Positions 52,027 to 61,269 of a stretch of 64,000 nt of DNA are shown here, piece after piece. The notes under the pieces were generated by a model. The model made no database searches. It was not told the origin of the DNA and worked only from the letters and a program-made list of their open reading frames with translations. The stretch is taken from positions 180,992 through 244,991 of the forward strand of contig NZ_LMUK01000024.1 of assembly GCF_009766005.1 (NCBI RefSeq). Direction: 5' to 3'. Each line of letters opens with the position of its first letter. Positions within the stretch are counted from its first letter, which is position 1. The position numbers and the translations under genes were made by a program. The DNA comes from Bradyrhizobium sp. S69. GTDB lineage: Bacteria > Pseudomonadota > Alphaproteobacteria > Rhizobiales > Xanthobacteraceae.

Positions 52027-52410
52027 CTAAGGCTGAGCAGCGCCGACCCCAGCCCCGACGTAAAAGCCGGTCCAAGAGTTACTGGGAGAGTTACCGGCAG
52101 GCGGCGCCGGTTTGGGCGCGGATGAAACTGCGAGGTTGCCGGGATGCTCGGACGCATAGGTCTCGGCGCTTGAAAGCGGCAGCGCCGCCGGGGTGGAAAG
52201 CGCGCGAGACCGGGTCATTGATGTCTGCTTGCGATTTTTGGAGCGGTCGATTTGGCTCGACGGCGACACCTGCTCCGAGGGGAGCTTTTGGTTCTGGTTC
52301 GCCTGCTGCGAACCGCCGGTAGTGGCGTTCGGGATTTGCGCATCCTCCGCCCAAACGTCGCTGCAAGCGATCAGCGGCACCAGCAATAACCCGAAAACGA
52401 TACCGCGCAT
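52027..52410 (-). CDS. Small exported protein ending in a truncated outer-membrane-protein motif
   Basis: A 127-aa product. The N-terminus RGIVFGLLLVPLIACSD has a lipobox-like LIAC, or a normal signal ending at VWAED. A long Ser/Gln/Pro-rich middle has no family. The last 16 residues NSWTGFYVGAGVGAAQ match the first strand of Bradyrhizobium Omp25-like barrels, yet the frame stops there. It may be a decayed porin-like gene or a reused module. No clear ribosome site precedes ATG 52410. Confidence 0.5.
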   Translation of the reverse strand: MRGIVFGLLLVPLIACSDVWAEDAQIPNATTGGSQQANQNQKLPSEQVSPSSQIDRSKNRKQTSMTRSRALSTPAALPLSSAETYASEHPGNLAVSSAPKPAPPAGNSPSNSWTGFYVGAGVGAAQP

Positions 52411-52569
52411 GACCGGCTGTCCCAAATTAACCCTGTGGTTAGCCTGTCCCGTGTTTAGGTCAAAACTATGGGAAACATGGCAAGGCACGCGGTCGGGTCA
52501 CACCAATCCGCCCGAATTCGGTCTTGAAGATTAGCTCCTAATCTTCTCCACACGACAGGAGCCTTTGCA

Positions 52570-53064
52570 TTGGGAATGACGAGGACGATCTGGTTCGCCT
52601 TGTTTTGCGTGGTTGGTCTGGGCGCTGCGATGGCGGTCAAGACCGCCGGGCCGTTCGCCAATCCGGCCCCCACCGCCGATGACAGCAACATCGAGCTCGC
52701 GGCCGTGCCCAACGAATTGACAAAGTCCGACAGACTGCCACTGCCCAGCATTCGTGTGGAGACTGAAGTCAGCTCGCCGCCGGCGCCGGCGGCGACGCTC
52801 GCAGAGACGCCTGTGGAAATTCCAGCTGAGGTGCCGGAGACGATCCAGAAGGTCGAGAACCGGCGCTGGCAAGATGCCAACGCCAAGATCGTCCCGACTG
52901 AGTCATCTCGTCGGCATGTCAAAAGAAGCGAGCCGAGGAAGAGCGGTGGCACCACCGCCTCGAACGCCAAGACCGCCGCCAAGACTGAGGTCTGGCATTG
53001 CCGACGCGACGCCATGGGAAGTCTTTTGAGGTCGCTGGACCTTTCACCGCGATGCGATTTGTAA
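52570..53064 (+). CDS. Small protein with N-terminal membrane segment, unknown function
   Basis: A 164-aa product. A single hydrophobic segment TIWFALFCVVGLGAAMAV is followed by a Pro/Ala-rich region and a basic C-terminus with Cys (WHCRRDAMG). TTG 52570 is preferred because AGGAG (52557-52561) lies 8 bases before it; the in-frame ATG 52576 is too far from that site. No family is recognised. The opposite-strand frame over the same bases has no ribosome site and lacks such a layout. Confidence 0.65.
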   Translation: MGMTRTIWFALFCVVGLGAAMAVKTAGPFANPAPTADDSNIELAAVPNELTKSDRLPLPSIRVETEVSSPPAPAATLAETPVEIPAEVPETIQKVENRRWQDANAKIVPTESSRRHVKRSEPRKSGGTTASNAKTAAKTEVWHCRRDAMGSLLRSLDLSPRCDL

Positions 53065-53099
53065 ATCGCTGAGCGGTTGGCCCGCGATAAACCTTCAAA

Positions 53100-56000
53100 T
53101 CACCAGATATAGCGCACCACGCCCTTGCCGGCGTAGCTGCGCGTCACATCGGAGAACTCGCCTTCGAAGGTCGCGGCGATCGACCAGTTGTTGGTCCACT
53201 TCATCTCGGCGGAAGCCGTGGTGAGCGCGGAGTCGGCCGACTGCGCCGCGCCGTTGACGACGAACGACGCTCCGGGCAGCGCCTGGAAGGTGGACGCGAC
53301 CGAACGGCTGGGATCGTAGTCGTGCGCCCAGGCGAAGCGGCTGCGCAGGGTGAAGATACCGCCCTGCACCGCGAACGATTTGTCGGTGCGGATGCCGAGT
53401 TCGCTGCGGGCGTCAGTGACGCTCTGCGAATTATAGCTCAGCGCGAACGCGCTTGAGCCCGACAAGGCGCTTTCGGCGTAGCTCGGCAGGTCGAAGGTGG
53501 TGAACTGGCCAGCAGCATAGGGCGTGATGCCGACGCCGCCGAAGTACGGCGTCACGAAGCGATAGCCGCCTTCGAGCCGCCCGGAGAACGCGTTGGCGTT
53601 GAACTCGGCGCGCAACTGGTCGGCGCCGGCAATGGTTACGGTGCGATTGGTGGTGATGTCCTGCCAGCCATACGCCAATGACGCCAAGATATAGGCCGGC
53701 CCGACATCGTGCCGAACGAACGCACCGACCTGGAACAGGTCGGAATGGCCGCTGCCCGATCCGTTGACGCTGAAGCTGGTGCCGCCGCCAACCAGCGCAA
53801 AACCTGCGATCGTATACGGCGAGAAGCGATAGTCGGCGCCAACCGCGGTGCCGGCGACGGTGGAGGTGGTGTTGTTCGAACCAACCACCGCATTGCCGTC
53901 GGTGTTCTGCGATCCGCCAAAGCCGGCTACCCAGGTGCTCCAGCGCGGCTCGAACGGGGCGACGGGGCGTGCCTTGGTATAGATCGCCGCCAGCGCATCG
54001 TTCGGATTGCGCTTGGCGGCATAGGCGTTCGCCTCATCGGCATAACCCGTGGCGCCGCCGCCCGCGCTCGCTCCATCGCCACGGCCTGCGACAAACGGAT
54101 CGGTCATCACGCCCATGAACTGGTTCATGGCATTGAACGTGGTCTGCTGCGAGCCGGTCGCAGTTTCGCCCGAGGCCTGCGTCAGGCCTGTCGGCGTCAG
54201 CGTGCCGTACACTGCCGGAATGCCGCCATTGGCGTTGAAGAAATTGGTCAGCGCATTGGCGACTTTCTGCTGGTTGGGGTTCAGGCCAGCGCCAGACCCG
54301 AAGCCCAATGCCAGATTGAGGTACGCATCATTGGCGTCGTAGCTCAGGCTGCTCGTGAAGTTCGCCGGCAGATTGGTGTTGACCAGCGAACCGAATGTGC
54401 CGCTGACGCTGCCGGCGGTCAGGACGGTATATCGCTTCGAAACATAGCTGCCGTAGACCGCGTCGATGATGGCGCCGCCAAGCGTCGCGCTGCCGGTGAC
54501 GCCCGCATAGGACGATGTCTGGTTCAGCAATACCAGGTAAAGCGCACCGGACTGGAACGCGAGGTTGCCCGATACGTTGATCGAGGAACCCGCCGTGCCA
54601 TTTCCGGGAGCAAAAATGCCGCCGGCGTTGACCTGCGTCGATCCGACCGTTCCACTGCCCATCAACAAGCCGCCGGCGTTGACGGTGGGATCGGTGAGCG
54701 AGCCGATCACATCCAGCACGCCGCCATAGACGCTCGTTCCACCGGTATAGGTGTTCGCGCCCAGGATAAACGTGAAGCCGGACGTGGTGGTAAGGCTCGC
54801 GGTGCCGCCGATGTCATTGATGACGCCACCCGTGGACGTAATCGGCGCGTCCAGACTGCCGTTCTGCAGCGTGCCGCCCGCAAGATAAAGCGCAGCCTGC
54901 GTTTGCGTGGTGTGGCCAAGATCGAGCACGCCGCCCAATAGCGTTGTCGTGCCAGTCGTGGCGCCCAGCGTGCCGGCGCCCAACATCTGCAAGGTGCCTG
55001 CCAGCACGATCGTGCCGCCGGTATAGACGTTGGCCCCGGTCAAGGTCTCGGTGCCGCCCGCGAGCACGAGCGAGCCGCCGGTGCCACCGTACAAACCGCC
55101 GTCTCCGATCGTGCCTGCGAATGTACCGCTGGCGTTGGTGAGGACGAGCTGATTGGCGCCAAGCAGGACGAACCCCGCACTGTCGGTGCTCGACAGTGAC
55201 GTGATGGTGGCGGCGGTCGGCGATCCGCTACCGACCCCGGAAATGTCGAAGATGCCGCCGCTCGACACGCTGACGCCACTCGATGTCGAGATGCTGCCCG
55301 GACCGACCAGCGCGAGGAAGCCGCCGTTACTGACCGTGGTCGGACCCGTATACGTGTTGGTGCCGCTCAAGGTGGCCGACCCGCCATTAACGACCTGGAG
55401 CGCACCGTTACCGGAGATAATACCGGCAAGGCCGAGCGGGACCGAATTGGAATCGATCACGAGCGGTGAAGCGGACGTGGTCGCGATATTGACGTCGGTC
55501 ACGAAGTTGGAGGTGTAACCGACGGCCTGGCCCGCCAGATTGAACAGGACCGAATTGTTGAGAAAAAACGGCAGGCCGATGGTGGATTCCGAACCGTCAC
55601 TAATATCGCTGGACGAAAGCGCGTAGTAAGGATTGCAACATGCGGCCGGGTCGCTGTTGTTGATGAGCGTGACCGTCGTGGTCGTCGCGCCATTCGCCGG
55701 ACCTGAAATCGTCAGCTGGCCGCCATTGGCATAGTTCGCAGTAGGGATACCGGTCGACAAAAAGTAAAAGGATGTTCCGGTATCCAGCAGGCTCCGCGAT
55801 GACACCGTGACCGTCGGCTGCCCCGGCGCGGACGACGTGATGTTCAGGAAGTAAGCGTTTTCGATGGTGGCGGGCGCACCGGAATTCGCAAACGTCCCGT
55901 CGGCGGGATCGTGATGCGTGGTGATCAAATTGGCCGGCATGAATTGCGCGATCAGCGCTGGCGTCAGGCCGAGCATCACGCAAGGGCTGCACGACGTGAC

Positions 56001-56711
56001 GCTTTGACCGACCTGCGGCCCGTTCGGCGACGATACGTATTGCTGGTAAGGGCCGACGTTGCCGCCGTTGATCGCACTCAGCGGCTGACCGTTGGCGGCA
56101 ACCACATAGCCTGAGGTCGTTCCTGGGATGATGGCCTGACCCAGAGGGCTGCCTGGGCCCTTGGTGGCGGTATAGCCCGGGCCCACGAGGCTGGACAGGA
56201 AATTGCTGGCGCCGAAAATCCCGTTGTCACCATTGAAGACCCCTGGAAGCGCGCCTTCCGGAAACGATCCGGTGCTATTGGTGACCGCTCCCATCAGGAA
56301 TTGCGACGCGCTGCCCGACGGCGAGACCGCATTCAGCGTAACGCCGCCATTTGTCGAGGTGGATGACGGATAGAACGTGAGCGATGGGACGCCGACAAGA
56401 TTGTAGGTGTATTCCACGCCATCCGCGTAGCCCGTCTTGAGGCCGGTCGGCATGCCACTCATGCTGGTAGGCACGCTGCCAAAAGCCCCTTGCATGGCAT
56501 TCGCGACAAAAAACGAAGAGCCGGTATCGAAGAGATAGGGCTGCGGTGCGGCACCTCCAATTCCGACATTGATGATCAGAACGGCGCCGTTCCTGTCGGT
56601 CGTGTTCTCGAGGGCGAAGTTCAGGGGAATATCGAGCGACTGAGCCCGCACGGCACCGCCCGTCAGGCAAAGCGCGACGAAGACAAGCAAGGCACGTGTG
56701 AGAATACGCAT
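53100..56711 (-). CDS. Autotransporter with pepsin-like (A1-type) aspartic protease passenger
   Basis: A 1203-aa secreted protein. Signal peptide to about VRAQS. Residues about 25-405 look like a bilobal aspartic protease: YLFDTGSSFF (Asp62) and SLLDTGTSFYF (Asp310) are the two catalytic DTG motifs. Pepsin-like landmarks NGIFGAS (about 163-169) and TIGLPFFLNNSVLFNLAGQA (about 377-396) match the hydrophobic-Gly motifs that follow each DTG. About 440-700 holds passenger repeats (LSGTNTYTG, LTGANVYTG, LGANTYTG). The C-terminal third is an autotransporter beta-barrel ending in RYIW. AGGA is 8 bases before the ATG. Confidence 0.9.
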   Translation of the reverse strand: MRILTRALLVFVALCLTGGAVRAQSLDIPLNFALENTTDRNGAVLIINVGIGGAAPQPYLFDTGSSFFVANAMQGAFGSVPTSMSGMPTGLKTGYADGVEYTYNLVGVPSLTFYPSSTSTNGGVTLNAVSPSGSASQFLMGAVTNSTGSFPEGALPGVFNGDNGIFGASNFLSSLVGPGYTATKGPGSPLGQAIIPGTTSGYVVAANGQPLSAINGGNVGPYQQYVSSPNGPQVGQSVTSCSPCVMLGLTPALIAQFMPANLITTHHDPADGTFANSGAPATIENAYFLNITSSAPGQPTVTVSSRSLLDTGTSFYFLSTGIPTANYANGGQLTISGPANGATTTTVTLINNSDPAACCNPYYALSSSDISDGSESTIGLPFFLNNSVLFNLAGQAVGYTSNFVTDVNIATTSASPLVIDSNSVPLGLAGIISGNGALQVVNGGSATLSGTNTYTGPTTVSNGGFLALVGPGSISTSSGVSVSSGGIFDISGVGSGSPTAATITSLSSTDSAGFVLLGANQLVLTNASGTFAGTIGDGGLYGGTGGSLVLAGGTETLTGANVYTGGTIVLAGTLQMLGAGTLGATTGTTTLLGGVLDLGHTTQTQAALYLAGGTLQNGSLDAPITSTGGVINDIGGTASLTTTSGFTFILGANTYTGGTSVYGGVLDVIGSLTDPTVNAGGLLMGSGTVGSTQVNAGGIFAPGNGTAGSSINVSGNLAFQSGALYLVLLNQTSSYAGVTGSATLGGAIIDAVYGSYVSKRYTVLTAGSVSGTFGSLVNTNLPANFTSSLSYDANDAYLNLALGFGSGAGLNPNQQKVANALTNFFNANGGIPAVYGTLTPTGLTQASGETATGSQQTTFNAMNQFMGVMTDPFVAGRGDGASAGGGATGYADEANAYAAKRNPNDALAAIYTKARPVAPFEPRWSTWVAGFGGSQNTDGNAVVGSNNTTSTVAGTAVGADYRFSPYTIAGFALVGGGTSFSVNGSGSGHSDLFQVGAFVRHDVGPAYILASLAYGWQDITTNRTVTIAGADQLRAEFNANAFSGRLEGGYRFVTPYFGGVGITPYAAGQFTTFDLPSYAESALSGSSAFALSYNSQSVTDARSELGIRTDKSFAVQGGIFTLRSRFAWAHDYDPSRSVASTFQALPGASFVVNGAAQSADSALTTASAEMKWTNNWSIAATFEGEFSDVTRSYAGKGVVRYIW

Positions 56712-56720
56712 ACGCTAGTC

Positions 56721-56735
56721 CTTTGCCGGGCAAAG
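56721..56735 (-). promoter_or_regulatory. Hairpin masking the autotransporter ribosome site
   Basis: CTTTGCC-G-GGCAAAG is a near-perfect inverted repeat whose 3' arm (minus strand) overlaps the AAAGGA ribosome site of the autotransporter, so pairing could limit translation. Confidence 0.45.
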
Positions 56736-57113
56736 GCGATTGCTGCCGACCTCTTAAATTGATCAGAAAATCAGAACGGCAGCTTGGACCCGCCAGCGGT
56801 CGGTTTGGACTGATGGGCGCTCCCGGAGGTAACCAACGGCGATGTCCAAGGCGGATCGCACCTCTGAGCGAGTTGCTGACGGAAGCCAAAATCTGGTCTG
56901 CGGACTTACTCCATCCTGCGCCAGCAAGCCTGTTTTCCCCGATCAGGCGCGGACCCCGGAGGCAAGCTTGATCGGATCAGGTTCGGGATTGTGAACGGGA
57001 AGCGCCGAGGCGTGGGCTGAAGGACGGCAACGATCTCATTCGGCAATGCGGGGCGCGGAACAATTCACCCGCCAAGGGGCTTGACCAGGATCCGATATCG
57101 CAGAGCCCAAATA
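56736..57113. other. Intergenic stretch upstream of the autotransporter
   Basis: No supported gene or clear motif; it should contain the autotransporter promoter and that of the small gene at 57114. Confidence 0.4.
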
Positions 57114-57365
57114 ATGAAGATTCTGGCCCATTCCGAAAGCCATATTGTCAAACTGAGCGATGAATCGGTCTGGCAGATTTTTCCCGGCGACATTGACTTG
57201 ACCTTGGCCTGGCTACCGACCACCGAGCTACAGCTTTTTGAAATCAACGATCATGTGGCCTCGCATGGCCTGATCAACTGCGACGACGGATCCGTCGTCC
57301 GCGTCCGCCCGCCGGGTGAACGGTGGCCGGAGGATCGGGTCAAGGCCCTGCTCAAACAGGGTTGA
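57114..57365 (+). CDS. Small hypothetical protein
   Basis: An 83-aa acidic cytoplasmic protein. SHIVKLSDESVWQIFPGDID, LTLAWLPTTELQLFEINDH and SVVRVRPPGERWPEDRVKAL give a compact all-beta look. No family is named from sequence, though similar small proteins occur in Bradyrhizobium. ATG 57114 is preferred to an in-frame upstream start at 57081 because the extra residues are not conserved-looking; no strong ribosome site is present for either. It converges on the coiled-coil gene 21 bases away. Confidence 0.65.
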   Translation: MKILAHSESHIVKLSDESVWQIFPGDIDLTLAWLPTTELQLFEINDHVASHGLINCDDGSVVRVRPPGERWPEDRVKALLKQG

Positions 57366-57385
57366 GAGCGATCGCTCCGCGTCTC

Positions 57386-57574
57386 CTACAGCTTCTCGCT
57401 CGCGGCGACGATCAGTTCGGATTGAGCGATTTGCGCCTTGAGGTGATCGATCTCCGATTGGGTCTCGGGAAATACATCGCCCCCGGCCGTGTTACCCGCT
57501 TCCAGCTCTTTCAGAAGGGAGCGGTTCTTCGCAATCTGCTCCCGATGCCATGCGATTTCGCTATCATCGGCCAT
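57386..57574 (-). CDS. Small coiled-coil protein
   Basis: A 62-aa protein, almost entirely helical: SEIAWHREQIAKNRSLLKEL and EIDHLKAQIAQSELIVAASE have heptad hydrophobics. GAGGGA lies 8 bases before the ATG, which supports expression. Function unknown; comparable short helical proteins are common in Bradyrhizobium genomes. Confidence 0.7.
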   Translation of the reverse strand: MADDSEIAWHREQIAKNRSLLKELEAGNTAGGDVFPETQSEIDHLKAQIAQSELIVAASEKL

Positions 57575-57955
57575 TCATGGTTCCCTCTCGATTCATAGTG
57601 AGTGGAACCATCTCTGAATGTGATCGTTCCCGGCGCCCCGCGGAATATGCGCAACCGGCCTGTCGATCACGGCCAGGGTTCTGCTCAAATAACATGGCTT
57701 TTGAGGAACGGGCATCCCTGGCGCATCCAAGCCGACACAACCGAGGCCACCAAGGATGCCTGCCGCGCAGCTTTACGTAGCATCGCGCGAAGTCTGGAGA
57801 AGTCGCGAACGTGTGATTGAACGAACTCTCTCAAATCCCTATAGACGGGACTCGAATGGTTTAGCCGTCGGTCGGACCAACCGACCGGTTGAGGCGCGCG
57901 GGTTATCGCGACTTCGCCACAGATCGAAGCGGCATTACGGGATAAGGAATCAGGG
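57575..57955. other. Intergenic region upstream of the MFS gene
   Basis: No supported gene. CGGTCGG-ACCAA-CCGACCG at 57869-57887 is a perfect 7-bp-arm inverted repeat about 70 bases upstream of the MFS start and may be an operator. Confidence 0.45.
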
Positions 57956-59344
57956 ATGGCAGACGTTCAAGCGTTCGATGGAATAGAGCCGATCGAGCGC
58001 CAGACCATGAAAAAGGTGGCATGGCGGCTGATGCCCGTGCTGATGCTGGGTTACTTCTGCGCCTATCTGGATCGCTCGAACGTCGGCATGGCGGCGACGA
58101 CCATGGTCGATGACCTGCACTTCTCCAGCGCGGTGTTCGGCTTCGGAGCCGGTTTGTTTTTTCTGGGCTACTTTCTGGCCGAAATTCCCAGCAATCTCGC
58201 GCTCAATAAAGTCGGGGCGCGCCGATGGATCGCGCGCATCCTCATCACATGGGGCATCATCGCCGCGCTGACCGCCTTCGTCTGGAACGACTGGAGCTTC
58301 TACGGCAACCGTATCCTTCTTGGGTTGGCCGAGGCCGGTTTTTATCCCGGCGTGCTGCTTTACCTGACGTGGTGGTTCCCATCCTACTACCGTTCCCGGA
58401 TGATGGGCCTGTTCCAGTCGGCCAGCGTGATCTCGCTGTTCGTCGGTCCACCCGTCGGCGGCTTGCTTCTGCAGATGCACGGCTTTGCCGGACTCCACGG
58501 CTGGCAGTGGCTATATATCGTCGAAGGCATACCGCCGATCATTATGTGTTTCGTCGTGTACGTGCTGCTGACCGACCGCCCGCATGAAGCCAACTGGTTG
58601 CCCCCCGAACAACGCACCTGGTTGCAGAATCGCCTGGACTCCGAGCAGACGCAGCGGGAGGCCGTTCGCAAATATTCTCTTCTTCAAGCGTTCAGTGACT
58701 ACAAGGTCTGGCTGCTGACGCTTGCCTATTTCGGCCAGAACATTTCCTCTTACGGTCTGGTTTTCTTCCTGCCCTTGATAGTCAAGGGTCTCGGGGTAAG
58801 CCCCGAATGGATCGGATTAACGGCAGCGTTGCCTTACATCTGCGCCTTCGTCGCGATGATCGCCTGGGGCTACCATTCCGACATCACCGGTGAACGGAAA
58901 TGGCATCTGGCCGTTCCCGCTCTGGTGGCCGCGGCGGGTCTGGCGGCATGTGCGGTCATCGGCGTGGGCCATCCGGTCATCACCATGGTTGCGCTGTGCA
59001 TCGCCATGATGGGTCAGCAGTCTCTGATCCCGATCTTCTGGTCGATCCCGAGCGCGATGCTGACCGGCGTCGCCGCGGCGGGCGGCCTCGCGATGATCAA
59101 CTCGGTCGGCAATCTCGGCGGCTGGTTCGGACCGTCGATCTACGGAATCATCAAGGACACCACCGGCAGTGCCAATATCGGATTGTTGTTTTTGGCGGTC
59201 GGCCCTTTGATAACGGCGATCTGCGCCATCGTGGTCGGCCAGGATCGAAGGCTGGAGCGCATGCCAGGACGCGCATCCGCCGCGGCTGCCGTCGGCACGT
59301 CGCGTCCCGACCCGTCGGCCACAGCCAAGGTCGTGCTCAAATAA
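57956..59344 (+). CDS. MFS transporter, anion:cation symporter (ACS) family
   Basis: A 462-aa inner-membrane carrier with 12 predicted segments and an 18-residue cytoplasmic start. ACS landmarks are GYFCAYLDRSNVGMAA in segment 1, the loop NLALNKVGARRWIARILITW, GLAEAGFYPGVLLYLTWWFP and the YRSRMMGLFQ loop. Family substrates include phthalate, galactonate, tartrate and quinate-like organic anions. AAGGA is 7 bases before the ATG. It converges on the shikimate dehydrogenase homologue and probably feeds the minus-strand catabolic genes 59506-62958. Confidence 0.92.
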   Translation: MADVQAFDGIEPIERQTMKKVAWRLMPVLMLGYFCAYLDRSNVGMAATTMVDDLHFSSAVFGFGAGLFFLGYFLAEIPSNLALNKVGARRWIARILITWGIIAALTAFVWNDWSFYGNRILLGLAEAGFYPGVLLYLTWWFPSYYRSRMMGLFQSASVISLFVGPPVGGLLLQMHGFAGLHGWQWLYIVEGIPPIIMCFVVYVLLTDRPHEANWLPPEQRTWLQNRLDSEQTQREAVRKYSLLQAFSDYKVWLLTLAYFGQNISSYGLVFFLPLIVKGLGVSPEWIGLTAALPYICAFVAMIAWGYHSDITGERKWHLAVPALVAAAGLAACAVIGVGHPVITMVALCIAMMGQQSLIPIFWSIPSAMLTGVAAAGGLAMINSVGNLGGWFGPSIYGIIKDTTGSANIGLLFLAVGPLITAICAIVVGQDRRLERMPGRASAAAAVGTSRPDPSATAKVVLK

Positions 59345-59505
59345 GATGGGCCTTTGAAGAAATTGTGCCCTTTGGGAAACGCGGACGTCACCCGCTTTCT
59401 AAGTTTGCGGGGTGAAGGGGTGCCCACGGAGCCTGCCATCGGGCGCGCATTCGCGCGACCCGTTGGTTCGAAACGCGCTAGCGACAGGTCCTTCGTGGCG
59501 GCGTG

Positions 59506-60387
59506 CTACGATGTGCAAGACGCGCCAGTTGTTTTTGCCATCGCTCGGTCGAATGCATTTCCCATCACGTCGATCGACGGTGTTAGCCCCGTGAATAATT
59601 CGAACGCGCCGGCGGCCTGATGAATTGCGAGCTCGCGTCCGGTCATGGTGCGCGCATTCCTGGCCTTTGCATCGGTTAGGAGGGGTGTCCAGAGTGGCGA
59701 ATAGACGGCGTCGGCAACCCACAGCCCATCGTGCAGAAGCGCGCCGGGGACTGGCGTGCCTCGACCGGGGAGCATTCCAACCGGCGTTGCGTTGACCAGA
59801 CCGACGGCCCCCTGCAGCGCGTCCGCGACGCTGCTGGCCACGACGGCTCCACTGTTTGGGCGCAGACCTTTCGCAAGATGTTCGGCTTTTGCCCGGTCGG
59901 CGTCGAATATTCTGATCTCGGCAACGCCAAGGCCCGCCAGCGCAAACGCAATGGCTTTGCCGACGCCGCCCGCGCCGATCACCGCGACGGTGCCTCGCCC
60001 GGACTGTTCGACCAGATCGGTCGCGGCCTTCGCAAAACCAGTGCTGTCGGTGTTGTGGCCGACCAGCCTGCCATTGCGGACCAGAACGGTATTGACCGCC
60101 CCTATGGCGGCTGCGTCCGGAGACAATTCGTCAAGCAGATCGACCACCATCTCCTTGTACGGGAAAGTGACGTTCACGCCCGCGAAGCCAAGGCGTCTGA
60201 CGCCTTTGAACAGCGCGCGCAATTCCTCGCGGCCGGCGGCCGCGACCTCGATGAGCTGATAATGGCAGCGCACACCCAAAGCATCGGCTGCTTGCTCGTG
60301 CATCGCAGGCGAAGCCGAATGCGCGATCGGGGCTCCGATCAATCCGGTGAGAAAGCGTTGACCGATCGAAGGCTGATATTCGGGCAC
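59506..60387 (-). CDS. aroE: Shikimate/quinate dehydrogenase homologue
   Basis: About 293 aa, AroE family: NAD(P)-dependent 3-dehydroshikimate/shikimate interconversion. Substrate contacts are HSASPAMHEQ, the catalytic Lys in NVTFPYKEM and Asp in GHNTDSTGF; Gln is in AIHQAAGAFE. The nucleotide motif is GAGGVGKAI. The residue after this nucleotide strand (IRIFDADRAKAEHL) carries Asp, which favours NAD over NADP and a catabolic quinate/shikimate dehydrogenase. That is inference. The N-terminus is uncertain: GTG 60387 gives a family-length protein; no ATG precedes the core. Confidence 0.9.
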   Translation of the reverse strand: MPEYQPSIGQRFLTGLIGAPIAHSASPAMHEQAADALGVRCHYQLIEVAAAGREELRALFKGVRRLGFAGVNVTFPYKEMVVDLLDELSPDAAAIGAVNTVLVRNGRLVGHNTDSTGFAKAATDLVEQSGRGTVAVIGAGGVGKAIAFALAGLGVAEIRIFDADRAKAEHLAKGLRPNSGAVVASSVADALQGAVGLVNATPVGMLPGRGTPVPGALLHDGLWVADAVYSPLWTPLLTDAKARNARTMTGRELAIHQAAGAFELFTGLTPSIDVMGNAFDRAMAKTTGASCTS

Positions 60388-60455
60388 GATCCTTATCACC
60401 TCGCAATGGAAACTGGTGGTCGGCTGCTGTTCTCGCCGGGGGATTTGAACGCGCC

Positions 60456-61235
60456 TCAAGCGGCCGGAACGTGCGCGTCACCGGCATCGCCGAACGCAGT
60501 CCATCCGCCATCGACGGATAGGACCGTGCCGGTGATATAGCTGGCTCCGCTCGAACTCAGAAAGTAGATTGCGGCGGCGATCTCTTCGGGTCTGGCTAAC
60601 CGTCCCATCGGAATCCGACGATGGAGGCGCGGCGTATCGACAAAGCCTTCCGACTCGAGCTTCTTGACCAGCGCCGTCGCGACATATCCGGGCGCGACGG
60701 CGTTGACGCGAATTCCGACTGACGCCCACTCACATGCCATCGACTTCGTCATCGATGCGATCCCCGCTTTCGCGGCCCCATACGCGTTGCGGCGCGGAAG
60801 CCCCGTTATTCCGGCAATCGAACTGACGTTGACGATGGACCCCGACTGACGGATGGCCATCACGGCATGGGCCTCGCGCGAACACAAGAATGTTCCGGTC
60901 AGATGAACATCGAGAATCCTTCCAAAGCTTTCTACCGTCTGCTCCGAAGTTGGAAGATGCGGGCTGCCTATGCCCGCGTTATTGATCAGTGCATCGAGAC
61001 CGCCGAATTGTTCCGCAATCGTATCGAAGGCGGCGCGCACCTCTGTTTCCTTCGATACGTCGCAGCGGATATCTGCATGCCCCTCGCCCAATTCCCTGGT
61101 CCGCTGCGATGCACGATCGGCATCGACGTCGAGTAAAGCGACGCGGTAGCCGTTCCTTGCAAACATTTGCGCGGTCGCCCAGCCAATACCGTCGCCCGCA
61201 CCGGTAATCGCAACGACTGGTTTGTGGTCCACCAT
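60456..61235 (-). CDS. SDR family oxidoreductase
   Basis: A 259-aa classical short-chain dehydrogenase. The cofactor motif is TGAGDGIG, with Asp after strand 2 (ALLDVDADRA) indicating NAD. NNAG, catalytic Ser in VNVSSIAG, and YGAAK with the Tyr/Lys pair are intact. The C-terminus SYITGTVLSVDGGW is typical. AGGAG lies 7 bases before the ATG. It sits between the aroE homologue and a second SDR on the same strand, so it is likely part of the same catabolic operon; substrate unknown. Confidence 0.93.
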   Translation of the reverse strand: MVDHKPVVAITGAGDGIGWATAQMFARNGYRVALLDVDADRASQRTRELGEGHADIRCDVSKETEVRAAFDTIAEQFGGLDALINNAGIGSPHLPTSEQTVESFGRILDVHLTGTFLCSREAHAVMAIRQSGSIVNVSSIAGITGLPRRNAYGAAKAGIASMTKSMACEWASVGIRVNAVAPGYVATALVKKLESEGFVDTPRLHRRIPMGRLARPEEIAAAIYFLSSSGASYITGTVLSVDGGWTAFGDAGDAHVPAA

Positions 61236-61269
61236 ATCCGGTCTCCTCGAGCCAAGGTGCTATTTGGCG

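Noticed and set aside
52455..53015. Minus-strand frame of 186 codons
   Set aside because: Overlaps the plus-strand small membrane protein, which has a better-placed ribosome site and a normal N-terminal membrane segment.
53709..54941. Plus-strand open frame of 410 codons
   Set aside because: Antisense shadow of the autotransporter repeat region.
57602..57820. Plus-strand frame of 72 codons starting at GTG
   Set aside because: The C-terminal half looks moderately protein-like but there is no ribosome site or family; not enough to call a gene.
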